This document shows, piece by piece, positions 8,555-17,800 of a DNA stretch of 64,000 bases. Each line of letters begins with the position of its first letter. Position 1 is the stretch's first letter. This DNA comes from Ramlibacter sp. (GTDB taxonomy: Bacteria; Pseudomonadota; Gammaproteobacteria; Burkholderiales; Burkholderiaceae_C): positions 1 to 64,000 of the forward strand of contig JADJPY010000004.1 in the NCBI GenBank assembly GCA_016713005.1. Reading direction: 5' to 3'. Below the pieces are notes generated by a model. The model searched no databases. It worked only from the letters and a program-made list of their open reading frames with translations, and was not told the origin of the DNA. The position numbers were made by a program, and so were the translations under genes.

Positions 8555-9793
8555 ATGGCCAAGACCTTCACCAAACTGACCCGACCCGAGATGCGCAAGC
8601 TCGCGCCTGGCAGCAAGATCACCGAGCACGGGATCACGTTCGAGAAGTCAGCCACGGGCGATGGGGTGTTCACTGTCAACATCATGGCGGACGGCCAGCG
8701 GATCCATCGAGTTGTCGGCCGAGAGTCGGACGGCACCACCCGCACGCAAGCCGAAGCCTTCATTGAGAAAGTGCGTAGCGACGCCAAGAATGATCGCTTG
8801 GCATTGCCAAAGGGTCGCAAGGTTGCGCTCTCAATGCGCGAAGCTGCCGCCAAGTACCTTGATCGCCTGGAAATCGAGGGCGGCAAAGATCTGGTGCGCC
8901 CGCGTGGAAAGTCTGTCATCCGCGCCGCCGACAAGATCACAAATGCGAAACCCAGCACCATCAATCGCGAACTGGCCGTGTTGTCGCACCTTTTCAATAA
9001 GGCTGTCGAGTGGGGTTGGATGGATCGCCGGCCCGCGAAGATCAACCGCTTCAACGAAGGAAACGGCCGGATCACCTACCTGACGGTCGATCAGGTGAAC
9101 CGTCTTGTCGAGTGCGCAAAGGCCGACGGCAACGCACAGATCTACCCGTTCATCGTCATCGGCCTGGAAACTGCCATGCGAAAGAGCGAGATTCTTTCAA
9201 TCCGCCGGGATGACATTGACCTTCAGCGCCGCGTCATCTACATCCCGAAGGCGAAGGCCGGCGCGCGGGAACAACCAATCACCGAACACCTGGGCGAATT
9301 TCTAGCTGGCTACGCAGCCGCCCTGCAACCAGGCAATCCGTGGATATTCCCTTCCGCGGGCGCAAGAACCGGACACACAGTGGACGTGCGCAAACCGTTC
9401 CGTCGCGTCGTCGCCGCTGCCGGATTAGACCCGGATCAGATCCTTCGGCATACGTTGCGCCACACCGCCATCACCCATCTTGTTCAGGCTGGCGTTGACT
9501 TACCCACGGTGAAGCGGATCAGCGGACACAAGACCTTAGCGAGGGGGGGGGGGGGGCGCGCAACGGTCACCTTGCCGCCATGGACAAGCCGCTCGCCGAA
9601 ACTGTCCCGGGGGGGGGGCGGGTGCGGCGCCGGTTGGCCGGGGGGGGGGGCCGGGGGGGGGCCGGGGGGGGGGGCCAGAAGAAACCGGCCCCCAGGATTA
9701 CAAGCGGAAGCAAAAAAGACCGTTGGGTTTGTGGCCTGGGGCGGAATCGAACCACCGACACGCGGATTTTCAATCCGCTGCTCTACCAACTGA
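8555..9793 (+). CDS. Tyrosine recombinase (integrase), C-terminus corrupted
   Basis: This is a phage-type integrase next to its tRNA-Phe target. It has an N-terminal arm domain, a core-binding domain (INRELAVLSHLFNKAVEWGW), then the catalytic domain. Visible are the first catalytic Arg in LETAMRKSEILSI (about residue 210), the HTLRHTAITH box with H-x-x-R (about 300-305), and the SGHKTLA box (about 323-329). After residue 329 a run of G replaces the segment that should hold the Tyr nucleophile. Beyond it, NGHLAAMDKLAETV can still be recognised in another frame at about 9560-9605. The frame then runs into tRNA-Phe, which is not authentic. The natural end should be near 9620-9700. Confidence 0.85.
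   Translation: MAKTFTKLTRPEMRKLAPGSKITEHGITFEKSATGDGVFTVNIMADGQRIHRVVGRESDGTTRTQAEAFIEKVRSDAKNDRLALPKGRKVALSMREAAAKYLDRLEIEGGKDLVRPRGKSVIRAADKITNAKPSTINRELAVLSHLFNKAVEWGWMDRRPAKINRFNEGNGRITYLTVDQVNRLVECAKADGNAQIYPFIVIGLETAMRKSEILSIRRDDIDLQRRVIYIPKAKAGAREQPITEHLGEFLAGYAAALQPGNPWIFPSAGARTGHTVDVRKPFRRVVAAAGLDPDQILRHTLRHTAITHLVQAGVDLPTVKRISGHKTLARGGGGRATVTLPPWTSRSPKLSRGGGGCGAGWPGGGAGGGPGGGARRNRPPGLQAEAKKTVGFVAWGGIEPPTRGFSIRCSTN
9541..9675. repeat. Cluster of long G-runs, probably a sequence artefact
   Basis: Five G-runs of 14, 10, 11, 9 and 11 bases occur within 135 bp (9543-9556, 9609-9618, 9640-9650, 9653-9661, 9664-9674). Nothing similar occurs in the other 63.8 kb. They replace coding sequence at the conserved end of the integrase. 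Poly-G read-outs of failed cycles in two-colour sequencing chemistry would look like this, though a real G-rich tract is not excluded. Confidence 0.8.
9729..9760. other. Inferred island attachment site at tRNA-Phe 3' end
   Basis: The integrase gene abuts the 3' half of tRNA-Phe, the classic target of tyrosine integrases. The crossover presumably lies within the T-arm/acceptor region. The mismatched acceptor base and the missing CCA support a 3' end of foreign origin. The second att copy would lie left of the window and cannot be checked, so the exact limits are an inference. Confidence 0.5.
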
Positions 9794-9804
9794 GCTACCG
9801 GGCC
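9732..9804 (-). tRNA. tRNA-Phe (GAA)
   Basis: A full cloverleaf reads on the minus strand: 7-bp acceptor GGCCCGG, D-arm GCTC...GAGC, anticodon stem GCGGA/TCCGC with loop TTGAAAA (anticodon GAA), and T-arm GGTGG-TTCGATT-CCGCC. Two oddities appear at the 3' end. The acceptor has a C5-A68 mismatch, and no CCA is encoded (discriminator A, then CAAAC), whereas the four other tRNAs in this window encode CCA. The 3' end faces the integrase, so it was probably supplied by the integrated element. Confidence 0.95.
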
Positions 9805-9819
9805 AGAGGCGGAATTATA

Positions 9820-10509
9820 TCAGGCGGCGCCGCGCTTCCCGCGCGAGAGGTCCACGCCCAGCTGCTTGAGCTTGCGGTACAGGTGGGTGCGCTCCAGGCC
9901 GGTTTTCTCGGCCACGCGGGTCATGGAACCGCCCTCTTTGGCCAGGTGGAATTCGAAGTACGACTTCTCGAACTCGTCGCGCGCATCGCGCAGCGGCTTG
10001 TCCAGGCCAAAGAGCTGCTGGGCCTGCGGGCCCATGTCGGCGGCCGCCACGGGCAGGCTCTGCCCGCCGGTCATGGCGGCCTCCACCGTCAGGTCGCCAT
10101 GGCCAGTGGCGGGGGCGCCGCCGGCCGCCTTGCGCCCGCCGGATGCCTTGCTGGACAGGCCCTGCTCCACGGCCTTGAGCAGCTTTTGCAGGGTGATGGG
10201 CTTTTCCAGGAAGGCGTTGGCGCCAATGCGCGTGGCCTCCACGGCGGTGTCGATGGTGGCGTGGCCGCTCATCATGATGACGGGCATGGTCAGCTGGCCG
10301 GTGGAAGACCACTCCTTGAGCAGCGTGACGCCGTCGGTGTCGGGCATCCAGATGTCCAGCAGGACAAGGTCGGGCCGGGCACGCAGGCGCGCGGCGCGGG
10401 CCTGTGCGGCGTTTTCGGCCAGCTCGACCGAATGCCCTTCGTCGTTCAGGATCTCGGACAGCAAGTCCCGGATGCCCAGTTCGTCGTCGACGACCAATAT
10501 GTTTGCCAT
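9820..10509 (-). CDS. NtrX-like response regulator without AAA+ domain
   Basis: This 229-residue regulator has a receiver domain at residues 1-120: acidic pocket DD8-9, phospho-acceptor D52 in LVLLDIWMPD, switch Thr/Ser in VIMMSGHA, and Lys in FLEKPI. A variable linker follows, then a Fis-type helix-turn-helix at the C-terminus (MTRVAEKTGLERTHLYRKLK). The HTH resembles that of NtrX, but the sigma-54-contacting AAA+ ATPase domain (about 230 residues in full NtrX) is absent with no sign of a frameshift. It should therefore act without sigma-54 ATPase activity. It lies 37 bp behind its cognate NtrY-like kinase. Confidence 0.85.
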   Translation of the reverse strand: MANILVVDDELGIRDLLSEILNDEGHSVELAENAAQARAARLRARPDLVLLDIWMPDTDGVTLLKEWSSTGQLTMPVIMMSGHATIDTAVEATRIGANAFLEKPITLQKLLKAVEQGLSSKASGGRKAAGGAPATGHGDLTVEAAMTGGQSLPVAAADMGPQAQQLFGLDKPLRDARDEFEKSYFEFHLAKEGGSMTRVAEKTGLERTHLYRKLKQLGVDLSRGKRGAA

Positions 10510-10546
10510 GTGCTCTCAGGGTCCGTGTGCAGAAGGCGGCCTGTTG

Positions 10547-12799
10547 TCAGGACGCCACTGCGAATGATAACGACACTTGGGCGCCGCTCACCACGCCATC
10601 GGTCACGCGGTTGCCCAGTTCGATGCGGGCGCCGTGCTCGTCGGCGATTTTTTTCACCACGGCCAGCCCAAGGCCGGTGCCCCGCGCCTTGGTGGTGACG
10701 TAGGGTTCGAAGGCGCGCTTGAGGATGTGCTCGGCAAAGCCGGGGCCGCTGTCGCGCACCACCAGGCGGACACGGCGCGTGGTGTCGTTCCACTGGGTGC
10801 GTATGGTGACCTCGCGGCGCGCGCAGCCCTCAGTGGCGTCCTGGGCGTTTTGCAGCAGGTTGTGGATCACCTGGCGCAGCTGGTGTGCGTCACCCATGAT
10901 GGGCGGGCAGGTGGGGTCTGGTTCGCTGGTCACGGGCACGGCCGCAGTTTCCTCGCCGTACAGTTGCAGCACATCGGCAACCAGCTGGTTCAGGTCCAGC
11001 GGGCGCAGCTCGGCGGCGGGCAGGCGCGCGTAGTCACGGAACTCGTTGACAAGCCGCTTCATGGCGTCCACCTGGTCGATGATGGTGCGCACCGATTTGT
11101 CCAGGATGGCCTGCTCGGGCGCGGCCACCTTGCCGGCGAGCTTCATGGCCAGGCGCTCGGCCGACAGCTGGATGGGTGTCAACGGGTTCTTGATTTCGTG
11201 GGCCAGGCGGCGCGCCACTTCGCCCCAGGCCTGCGCACGCTGCGCGGAGACCACCTCGGAGATGTCGTCCAGCACCAGCAGGCGCAGGTCGCCGGGCAGC
11301 TGCGCGCCGCGCGCGATCAGGTACACGGCGTTCTGGTCGCCCGTGCTGCTGGTGGAACCGTGCAGCTCGAAAGACTGCTGCCAGTGATCGGGGCCGTCCG
11401 GGCTGCGGTCACCCAGGAATTCGGCAAACCGCCCGGCCACGGCGCCGGCAAAGTCCGCCAGGCCGGGGACGTCCGCCAGCGGCCGGTCGCGGTAGGCCTC
11501 CAGGGGCGCCCGCAGGATGTGCGCCGCGCCGGGGTTGCCGGTCAGGACATGCCCCTGCGCGTCCATGACAACGACCCCCGCGGTGAGGTTGTCCAGGATG
11601 GTCTGCAGGTTGGCCCGGGCGGCGTTGACTTCGCGCATGCTCTCGTCCACCGCGCTGCGCGCGTCGGCCAGTTGCTGCGTCATTTGCGCGAACGAGCGGG
11701 TCAGGCCACCGAGTTCGTCGCGCGTGGCCAGCGCGGCCTTCGGCGTGAGGTCGCCGGCGGCCACCTGGCGCACGCCTTCGGCGAGCACCAGCAGCGGGCG
11801 GGCCAGCTGGTTGCCCAGCAGCACCGCCAGCAGGATGGCGCCAAAGACCGACAGGAACAGGCTGAGCGTGAGGGTGCCGATGTACATGCGCCGCAGCCCC
11901 TGGCGGGCCAGGGCGCGCTCCTGGTACTCGCGGTTGGCCTCGGTGACGGCAAGCGCGTTGGCCACCAGGGCCGGTGGCAACGGCTGGATCACCTGCAGGA
12001 AACGCGGTTCACCCAGCAGACCCAGGCTGGATTGCGTGACCAGCGCCAGCACCCGGATTCGCGAATTGGTCACCGCGCCCAGGGCGCCCTGGCCGCTGGT
12101 CTCGTCCAGCCCTTCGACCTGCGTGACGCTGCGTTGCGCACGCGCGGCGCGCAGCTGGGCTGCGGGGGGGCGTTCGGGGTTGAGCAACAGGCGCGACTGG
12201 CCGGCACTGGCGATCAGCTGGCCACTGGCGGTCCACAGCGTCACGTCGCTGGCAGACAGCTGCTCGCGCAGCCGCTCCAGCGCAAGCGGACTGGCACCAT
12301 CGGATACATCACCCAGCTGCGTCGTGGCCACGCGGACCTTGGCGGTGAGCTCGGTGGACAGGGTGTCCAGCGTGGTGCGGCCCAGGCTGAGGCCCGCGTC
12401 CAGCGCCCCTTCGACCTTGACATCAAACCAGCTCTCGATGGAGCGCGAGACGAACTGGTAGGACACCACATAGATCAGCATGCCGGGCACGAAACCGACC
12501 AGTGCAAAGATGGCCGCCAGCTTGATCAGCAGCCGGCTGCCAAACTTGCCGCGGCGAAGGCGCGTGACCAGCCGCACGGCGACCAGCACGATGACCGCCA
12601 GCAGCAGCGTGGCCACGGCAATGTTGAGCACCAGCAGGCGCGTGTAGTTGCGCTCGTACAGCTCGCGGTTGCCGGTGGCCTGCGCCAGCAGGAACAGCAA
12701 CACCAGGCCCAGCGCAACCATCATGGTCAGCACCAGGCCCAGGCCCCACCTCCAGGCCCTGGACCGCCTTGGGGGCGGCGGGGTCGCTTCGGCAGTCAC
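10547..12799 (-). CDS. NtrY-like membrane sensor histidine kinase
   Basis: This 750-residue kinase starts at a GTG that overlaps the preceding stop (GTGA). Two or three transmembrane segments occupy the first ~110 residues. A periplasmic/linker region follows, with a further membrane helix near residue 310 (LTLSLFLSVFGAILLAVLLG). Then come HAMP, a PAS region (MDAQGHVLTGNPGAAHIL), the HisKA box RRLAHEIKNPLTP with the phospho-His near residue 530, and a HATPase_c domain (N-box NLLQNAQDA, G boxes RDSGPGFA and GTGLGLAVVKK). It phosphorylates the regulator encoded behind it. NtrY family members respond to nitrogen or redox state; the signal here is unknown. Confidence 0.88.
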   Translation of the reverse strand: MTAEATPPPPRRSRAWRWGLGLVLTMMVALGLVLLFLLAQATGNRELYERNYTRLLVLNIAVATLLLAVIVLVAVRLVTRLRRGKFGSRLLIKLAAIFALVGFVPGMLIYVVSYQFVSRSIESWFDVKVEGALDAGLSLGRTTLDTLSTELTAKVRVATTQLGDVSDGASPLALERLREQLSASDVTLWTASGQLIASAGQSRLLLNPERPPAAQLRAARAQRSVTQVEGLDETSGQGALGAVTNSRIRVLALVTQSSLGLLGEPRFLQVIQPLPPALVANALAVTEANREYQERALARQGLRRMYIGTLTLSLFLSVFGAILLAVLLGNQLARPLLVLAEGVRQVAAGDLTPKAALATRDELGGLTRSFAQMTQQLADARSAVDESMREVNAARANLQTILDNLTAGVVVMDAQGHVLTGNPGAAHILRAPLEAYRDRPLADVPGLADFAGAVAGRFAEFLGDRSPDGPDHWQQSFELHGSTSSTGDQNAVYLIARGAQLPGDLRLLVLDDISEVVSAQRAQAWGEVARRLAHEIKNPLTPIQLSAERLAMKLAGKVAAPEQAILDKSVRTIIDQVDAMKRLVNEFRDYARLPAAELRPLDLNQLVADVLQLYGEETAAVPVTSEPDPTCPPIMGDAHQLRQVIHNLLQNAQDATEGCARREVTIRTQWNDTTRRVRLVVRDSGPGFAEHILKRAFEPYVTTKARGTGLGLAVVKKIADEHGARIELGNRVTDGVVSGAQVSLSFAVAS

Positions 12800-13446
12800 T
12801 TGGCGCTTCCCGGCAGCAGGCGCACGCCGCGGGAGATGTTGATGGCCCAGTCGCTCTGGCCCACCACGCCGATTTGCAGCGGGCGCGGCAATTGCCCCAC
12901 ATCCAGACGGAACTGGAACTCGACGTTGTGCCGTGCGTCGGGATCGACATCTTCTGCCGAGGCAATGCGCCAGCGTGAGATGCGCTGCAGGGCAGAAAGG
13001 GCTTCAGGCAGGGAGTCAAAGCTCTGCGCCAGCGTTGGCGATCCGGGCAACACGGCGTCCGCCGCACCACCCACGGCGAGGTTGAGGCGCCAGCGCCGCG
13101 TCAGGGGCTGGTAGGCCAGTCGAAACTGGCGGCTGGCAAAGGCCACCTTGCGGTCGTACCAGTACCAGCGGTCGCGCATGACATTGGCTTCGGCCGTGAA
13201 GTAGACGGCCACCCCGCGCGCCAGTGCGTCGCGCACGGCGTCGCTGAGGTTGAAGCTCATGGCAGCGGAGAGGTAAACGCCCTGGTCGGTGCGCTCCACC
13301 TGGAGTTGGGTGACCTCGGGGGGAGTGCCATCCGCAGCGGCCGCCGGAGCACCCAGCGCGCAGAGCGCGGCCGCCAACAGCACCGCCTTGGCAAGGTCAG
13401 CGCGGGCCCTTCTCCAGCAGCGCGTAAAAAAATCCGTCGTGCTCAC
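12796..13446 (-). CDS. DUF4390 exported protein
   Basis: This protein of about 216 residues lies between rsmB and ntrY, the usual place of DUF4390 proteins in betaproteobacteria. A signal peptide is visible (basic WRRARADLAK, then VLLAAALCALGAPAAAA). The mature part has the family features TQLQVERTDQGVYLSA, YFTAEANVMRDRWYWYDRKV and FQFRLDVGQLPRPLQ. I chose the GTG at 13446, which overlaps the end of rsmB by about 50 bases. No better start with a ribosome site is present, so the N-terminus is uncertain. Function is unknown; co-location suggests an accessory role for the NtrY sensor. Confidence 0.75.
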   Translation of the reverse strand: MSTTDFFTRCWRRARADLAKAVLLAAALCALGAPAAAADGTPPEVTQLQVERTDQGVYLSAAMSFNLSDAVRDALARGVAVYFTAEANVMRDRWYWYDRKVAFASRQFRLAYQPLTRRWRLNLAVGGAADAVLPGSPTLAQSFDSLPEALSALQRISRWRIASAEDVDPDARHNVEFQFRLDVGQLPRPLQIGVVGQSDWAINISRGVRLLPGSAK

Positions 13447-14716
13447 CCTCCAGATTGTCCGGGAGGGTCTCTGGCTTTGCCGCACCGCGGGGCAATAAAT
13501 GGCCCGGCGATGGCCGCAAAACGGCGTCGGTGTTGTGTGCAACAAACGTTTGTATCGGGTCCTGACCTTCTGCACGGAACACCGAGCATGTGCAGTAAAG
13601 GAGCCGCCCGCCAGGACGCAACAAGGGCCACAAGGTGCGCAACAGGCCCGCCTGGATGGCGCCCAGGGCAGCGATATCGGACTCCCGGCGCAGCCATGGG
13701 ATGTCCGGATGGCGGCGCACGATGCCCGAGGCGGTGCACGGCGCGTCCAGCAGTATGGCGTCGAACAGCTGGCCGTCCCACCAGGCGCCCGGCTCCAGCG
13801 CGTCGCCGGCCACGACGCGCGCGGACAGCCCAAGCCGCTGGAGGTTGCCCTGTACCCGCTCGCATCGCGCGGGTGACACGTCCAACGCCGTGACCTGGGC
13901 GTCGGACGTCTCCAGCAGGTGGGCGGTCTTGCCGCCAGGGGCGGCGCAGGCATCCAGAACGCGCAGTGTGTCGCCCGCGTCCCGGCCCTCCAGCAGCAAC
14001 GGGGCTGCCAATTGGGCGGCGGCATCCTGCACGGAGACCAGGCCTTCGGCAAAGCCAGGGATTGCCGTCACCGGCCGCGCCTTGAGCAGCACCACGCCGC
14101 AAGGGCCCAGTGGCCGTGCCTCGATGCCGGCTTCCTCCAACACGCGCAAATAGGCAGCCTGCGAAGTGCGCCGGACGTTGACTCGCAACACCAGCGAGGG
14201 CTGCGTCGCCGGCGCGCGCAGGATGGACTCCCAATGGGCAGGGTGGTCGCTGCGCACGCGGGCGATCCACCAAACCGGATGGTTCCAGACCGCCACCTCG
14301 TCGCGGCCAGTGGCCTCCACCATCGAATCGCGCTCGCGCAGGAACCGCCGCAGGCACGCATTGACCAGGCCCGCGTGGCGCGCGAGCCTTCGGTCGCGGT
14401 TGGCAACTTCCACCGCCTGGTCGACCAGGGTGAAGGCCTCGTACGGGGCGCGCAGCGGATCCCACAGCAGGGCCAGCGCGCTGCACAGCAAAGCGTCCAC
14501 CGCAGGCGGAGGGGCGCGCGGCGCAAGGCGTTGGCGCAATGCCATCGCCCGGCCCAGATCACGCAGGACGTGGAACGCCAGAGCCTGGGCCCCGGGGCGC
14601 ACACGGGCGGGGATCTGCTCCAGTTCGGTGTCCAGCGATCGGCCGCCCCGCACTCCCTGTACGGCGGTGCTGGCCGCCCGCAAGAGCTGCCACAGCGGAA
14701 TGTCGGCTTCAGCCAC
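13397..14716 (-). CDS. rsmB: 16S rRNA m5C967 methyltransferase
   Basis: This 439-residue enzyme methylates C967 of 16S rRNA with AdoMet. The N-terminal third is the NusB-like RNA-binding helical domain (LWQLLRAASTAVQGV onward, QALAFHVLRDLG). The C-terminal part is the NOL1/NOP2/Sun methyltransferase: AdoMet motif DACAAPGGKTAHLLE, the DAPCTASGIVRRHPDIPWLR loop, and TCSVFRAEG with the second functional Cys. Length and domain order are normal. It is the first gene of the rsmB-DUF4390-ntrY-ntrX minus-strand run. Confidence 0.93.
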   Translation of the reverse strand: MAEADIPLWQLLRAASTAVQGVRGGRSLDTELEQIPARVRPGAQALAFHVLRDLGRAMALRQRLAPRAPPPAVDALLCSALALLWDPLRAPYEAFTLVDQAVEVANRDRRLARHAGLVNACLRRFLRERDSMVEATGRDEVAVWNHPVWWIARVRSDHPAHWESILRAPATQPSLVLRVNVRRTSQAAYLRVLEEAGIEARPLGPCGVVLLKARPVTAIPGFAEGLVSVQDAAAQLAAPLLLEGRDAGDTLRVLDACAAPGGKTAHLLETSDAQVTALDVSPARCERVQGNLQRLGLSARVVAGDALEPGAWWDGQLFDAILLDAPCTASGIVRRHPDIPWLRRESDIAALGAIQAGLLRTLWPLLRPGGRLLYCTCSVFRAEGQDPIQTFVAHNTDAVLRPSPGHLLPRGAAKPETLPDNLEGEHDGFFYALLEKGPR

Positions 14717-14738
14717 GGTTCAAGTCCGGTCGGTCAGC

Positions 14739-14776
14739 AAAAAACCCCGCACCCGGGGGCGCCGGGATGCGGGGTT
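14739..14776 (-). terminator. Intrinsic terminator of the rpoBC operon
   Basis: On the minus strand a 9-bp stem AACCCCGCA/TGCGGGGTT with a further CCCGG/CCGGG inner stem is followed by TTTTTT. It lies 33 bp behind the rpoC stop. Confidence 0.85.
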
Positions 14777-14808
14777 GCAGGCGGAACCGCTGGGGTTCGC
14801 CACAAGGC

Positions 14809-17800
14809 TTACTCGGAGGCGGCGCCTTCTTCGCTGGCCTGCTGCGCAGTGGCCAGTTCGGCGGCTTCGGCGTCCGAGATGGCGCGGCGCTCGGCCTCGT
14901 CCATCGCTTCCTTGGCCTTGCGGGCCTGGTGGTACGCCATGCCGGTGCCCGCGGGGATCAGGCGGCCGACGATGACGTTTTCCTTCAGGCCACGCAGCTC
15001 GTCGCGCTTGCCCATGATGGCGGCTTCGGTCAGCACCCGTGTGGTTTCCTGGAAGGAAGCCGCAGAGATGAACGAGTCCGTGGACAGCGACGCCTTGGTG
15101 ATGCCCAGCAGCAGGTTGCTGTAGGTTGCGGGCAACTTGCCCTCGGCCTGCAGTGCCTCGTTGGTGTTGAGGATTTCCGAGCGCTCGACCTGCTCACCGG
15201 CAATGTAATTGGAGTCACCCGGGTTCTCGGCCACCACACGGCGCAGCATCTGGCGCACGATCACCTCGATGTGCTTGTCGTTGATCTTCACGCCCTGCAG
15301 ACGGTAGACGTCCTGCACTTCGTCAACGATGTAGCGCGCCAGCTCTTCCATGCCCAACAGGCGCAGGATGTCCTGCGGATCGGCCGGGCCGTCCACCACG
15401 GACTCGCCCTTGTTGACGACCTGGCCTTCGTGCACCAGGATGTTCTTCTCCTTGGGCACAAGCTCGCTCCACTCGGCGCCGTCCGGATCGGTGATGACCA
15501 GACGAACCTTGCCCTTGGTCTCCTTGCCGAAAGACACGGTACCGGTCATCTCGGCCAGCATGCCCTTGTCCTTGGGCGAGCGGGCTTCGAAGAGCTCGGC
15601 CACGCGCGGCAAGCCGCCCGTGATGTCGCGGGTCTTCTGGCCTTCAACCGGAATGCGGGCCAGCACTTCGCCGGGGCCGACGTCCTGGCCATCGCGCACC
15701 TGGACCAGCGCACCCACCTGGAAGCCGATCGTCACCGAATGGTCGGTTCCGGGGATCTTGACCTCGTTGCCCGACGCGTCGATCAGCTTGACCTGCGGGC
15801 GAACCACCTTGGCCGAACCACGGCGCTTGGGGTCGATCACCACCAGGGTGGACAGGCCGGTGACTTCGTCCACCTGCTTGGCAACCGTGAGCCCTTCCTC
15901 GACGTTCTCGAACTTCGCCTGGCCAGCGAACTCGGTGATGACGGGACGGGTCAGCGGATCCCAGGTGGCGAGGATGGCACCTGCCTTGACGCTCTGGTCC
16001 GCCTTGACAGCCAGGATGGCGCCGTACGGCACCTTGTGGCGCTCACGCTCACGGCCGTGCTCGTCATGGATGACGATCTCGCCGGAACGGGCAATCACCA
16101 CCAGTTCCTTCTTGCTGTTGGTCACGTAACGCATCGTGGCGTTGAAGCCGATGACGCCATTGGACTTGGCCTCGACGCTGGAGGCAACAGCGGCACGCGA
16201 AGCGGCGCCACCGATGTGGAATGTCCGCATCGTCAGCTGGGTGCCTGGTTCACCGATCGACTGGGCGGCAATGACACCCACAGCCTCGCCCACATTGACC
16301 AGACCGCCGCGACCAAGGTCACGACCGTAGCACTTGGCGCACAGGCCGAAACGGGTCTGGCAGTTCAGGGCGGTTCGCACCTTGACCTCGTCGACGCCGG
16401 CGGCCTCGATCTCTTCGATCGTGTCTTCGTCCAGCATGTCGCCGGCCTTGACCAGGACGGCCCGGGTCTCGGGATGGACCACCTCTTCCGCGACGGTCCG
16501 GCCCAGCACGCGGTCGCGCAGGGATTCGATGACTTCGCCACCTTCGACAATCGCGCGCATCAGCTGCCCGTCGTGCGTGCCGCAATCGACTTCGGTCACC
16601 ACCAGGTCCTGCGTCACGTCGACCAGGCGACGCGTGAGGTAACCGGAGTTGGCCGTCTTCAGCGCCGTGTCCGCCAGACCCTTGCGGGCGCCGTGGGTGG
16701 AGATGAAGTACTGCAGCACATTGAGGCCTTCACGGAAGTTGGCCGTGATGGGGGTCTCGATGATGGAGCCGTCGGGCTTGGCCATCAAGCCGCGCATGCC
16801 CGCGAGCTGGCGGATCTGTGCGGCCGAGCCGCGTGCACCGGAGTCGGCCATCATGTAGATGGAGTTGAAGGACTCCTGGTCGACTTCCTTGCCATGGCGA
16901 TCGGTGGTCTTCTGCTTGGCCAGTTGGGCCATCATGACCTTGGAGATCTCGTCGCCCGCCTTGCCCCAGATGTCCACGACCTTGTTGTAGCGCTCGCCGG
17001 AAGTCACCAGGCCCGAAACGTACTGCTGCTCGATCTCCTTGACCTCACGCTCGGAGCGCTCGATGATGCCCGGCTTTTCCTTGGGGACCAGCATGTCATC
17101 GATACAGATGGAGATGCCGGCCTTGGTCGCCAGACGGAAGCCGTTTTGCAGCAGCTTGTCGGCAAACACCACGGTCTCTTTCAGGCCGCACTTGCGGAAC
17201 GACACATTGATCAGCTTGGAGATTTCCTTCTTCTTCAGCGCCTTGTTGATGTTGGAAAACGGCAGGCCCTTGGGCAGGATTTCCGACAGGAGGGCGCGAC
17301 CCACGGTGGTCTCAACGAGCCGGGTCGAGGCCACGAAGTCCTCGGCGCCCTTCTCTTTCGTCCACTCGGTCAGCCGCACGCTGATGCGCGCGGTGAGCTC
17401 CACGACATTGGCGTCCAGCGCGCGCTGCACCTCACCGATGTCGGTGAAGACCATGCCCTCGCCCTTGCCGTTGATGCTTCTCGCGGGTGGTGTAGTACAG
17501 GCCCAGCACCACGTCCTGCGACGGCACGATGGAGGGCTCGCCGTTGGCGGGGAACAGCACGTTGTTGGAGGCCAGCATCAGCGTGCGGGCTTCCATCTGC
17601 GCCTCCACCGACAGCGGCACGTGCACGGCCATCTGGTCACCGTCAAAGTCGGCGTTGAACGCGGCACAGACCAGCGGGTGCAGCTGGATGGCCTTGCCTT
17701 CGATCAGGATGGGCTCAAAGGCCTGGATACCCAGCCGGTGCAGCGTGGGCGCCCGGTTCAGCATGACCGGATGTTCCTTGATGACCTCTTCCAGGATGTC

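Noticed and set aside
9541..9675. Functional G-quadruplex or phase-variable tract
   Set aside because: Loss of the conserved integrase Tyr region and the lack of such runs elsewhere fit an artefact better; kept only as an alternative.
10577..13114. An 845-codon open frame on + opposite ntrY
   Set aside because: Antisense shadow of the histidine kinase; low-complexity Gln/His/Gly composition.
14539..17658. A 1039-codon open frame on + opposite rpoC
   Set aside because: It is the complement of conserved rpoC codons; long antisense frames are common at this GC content, and it has no protein-like motifs.
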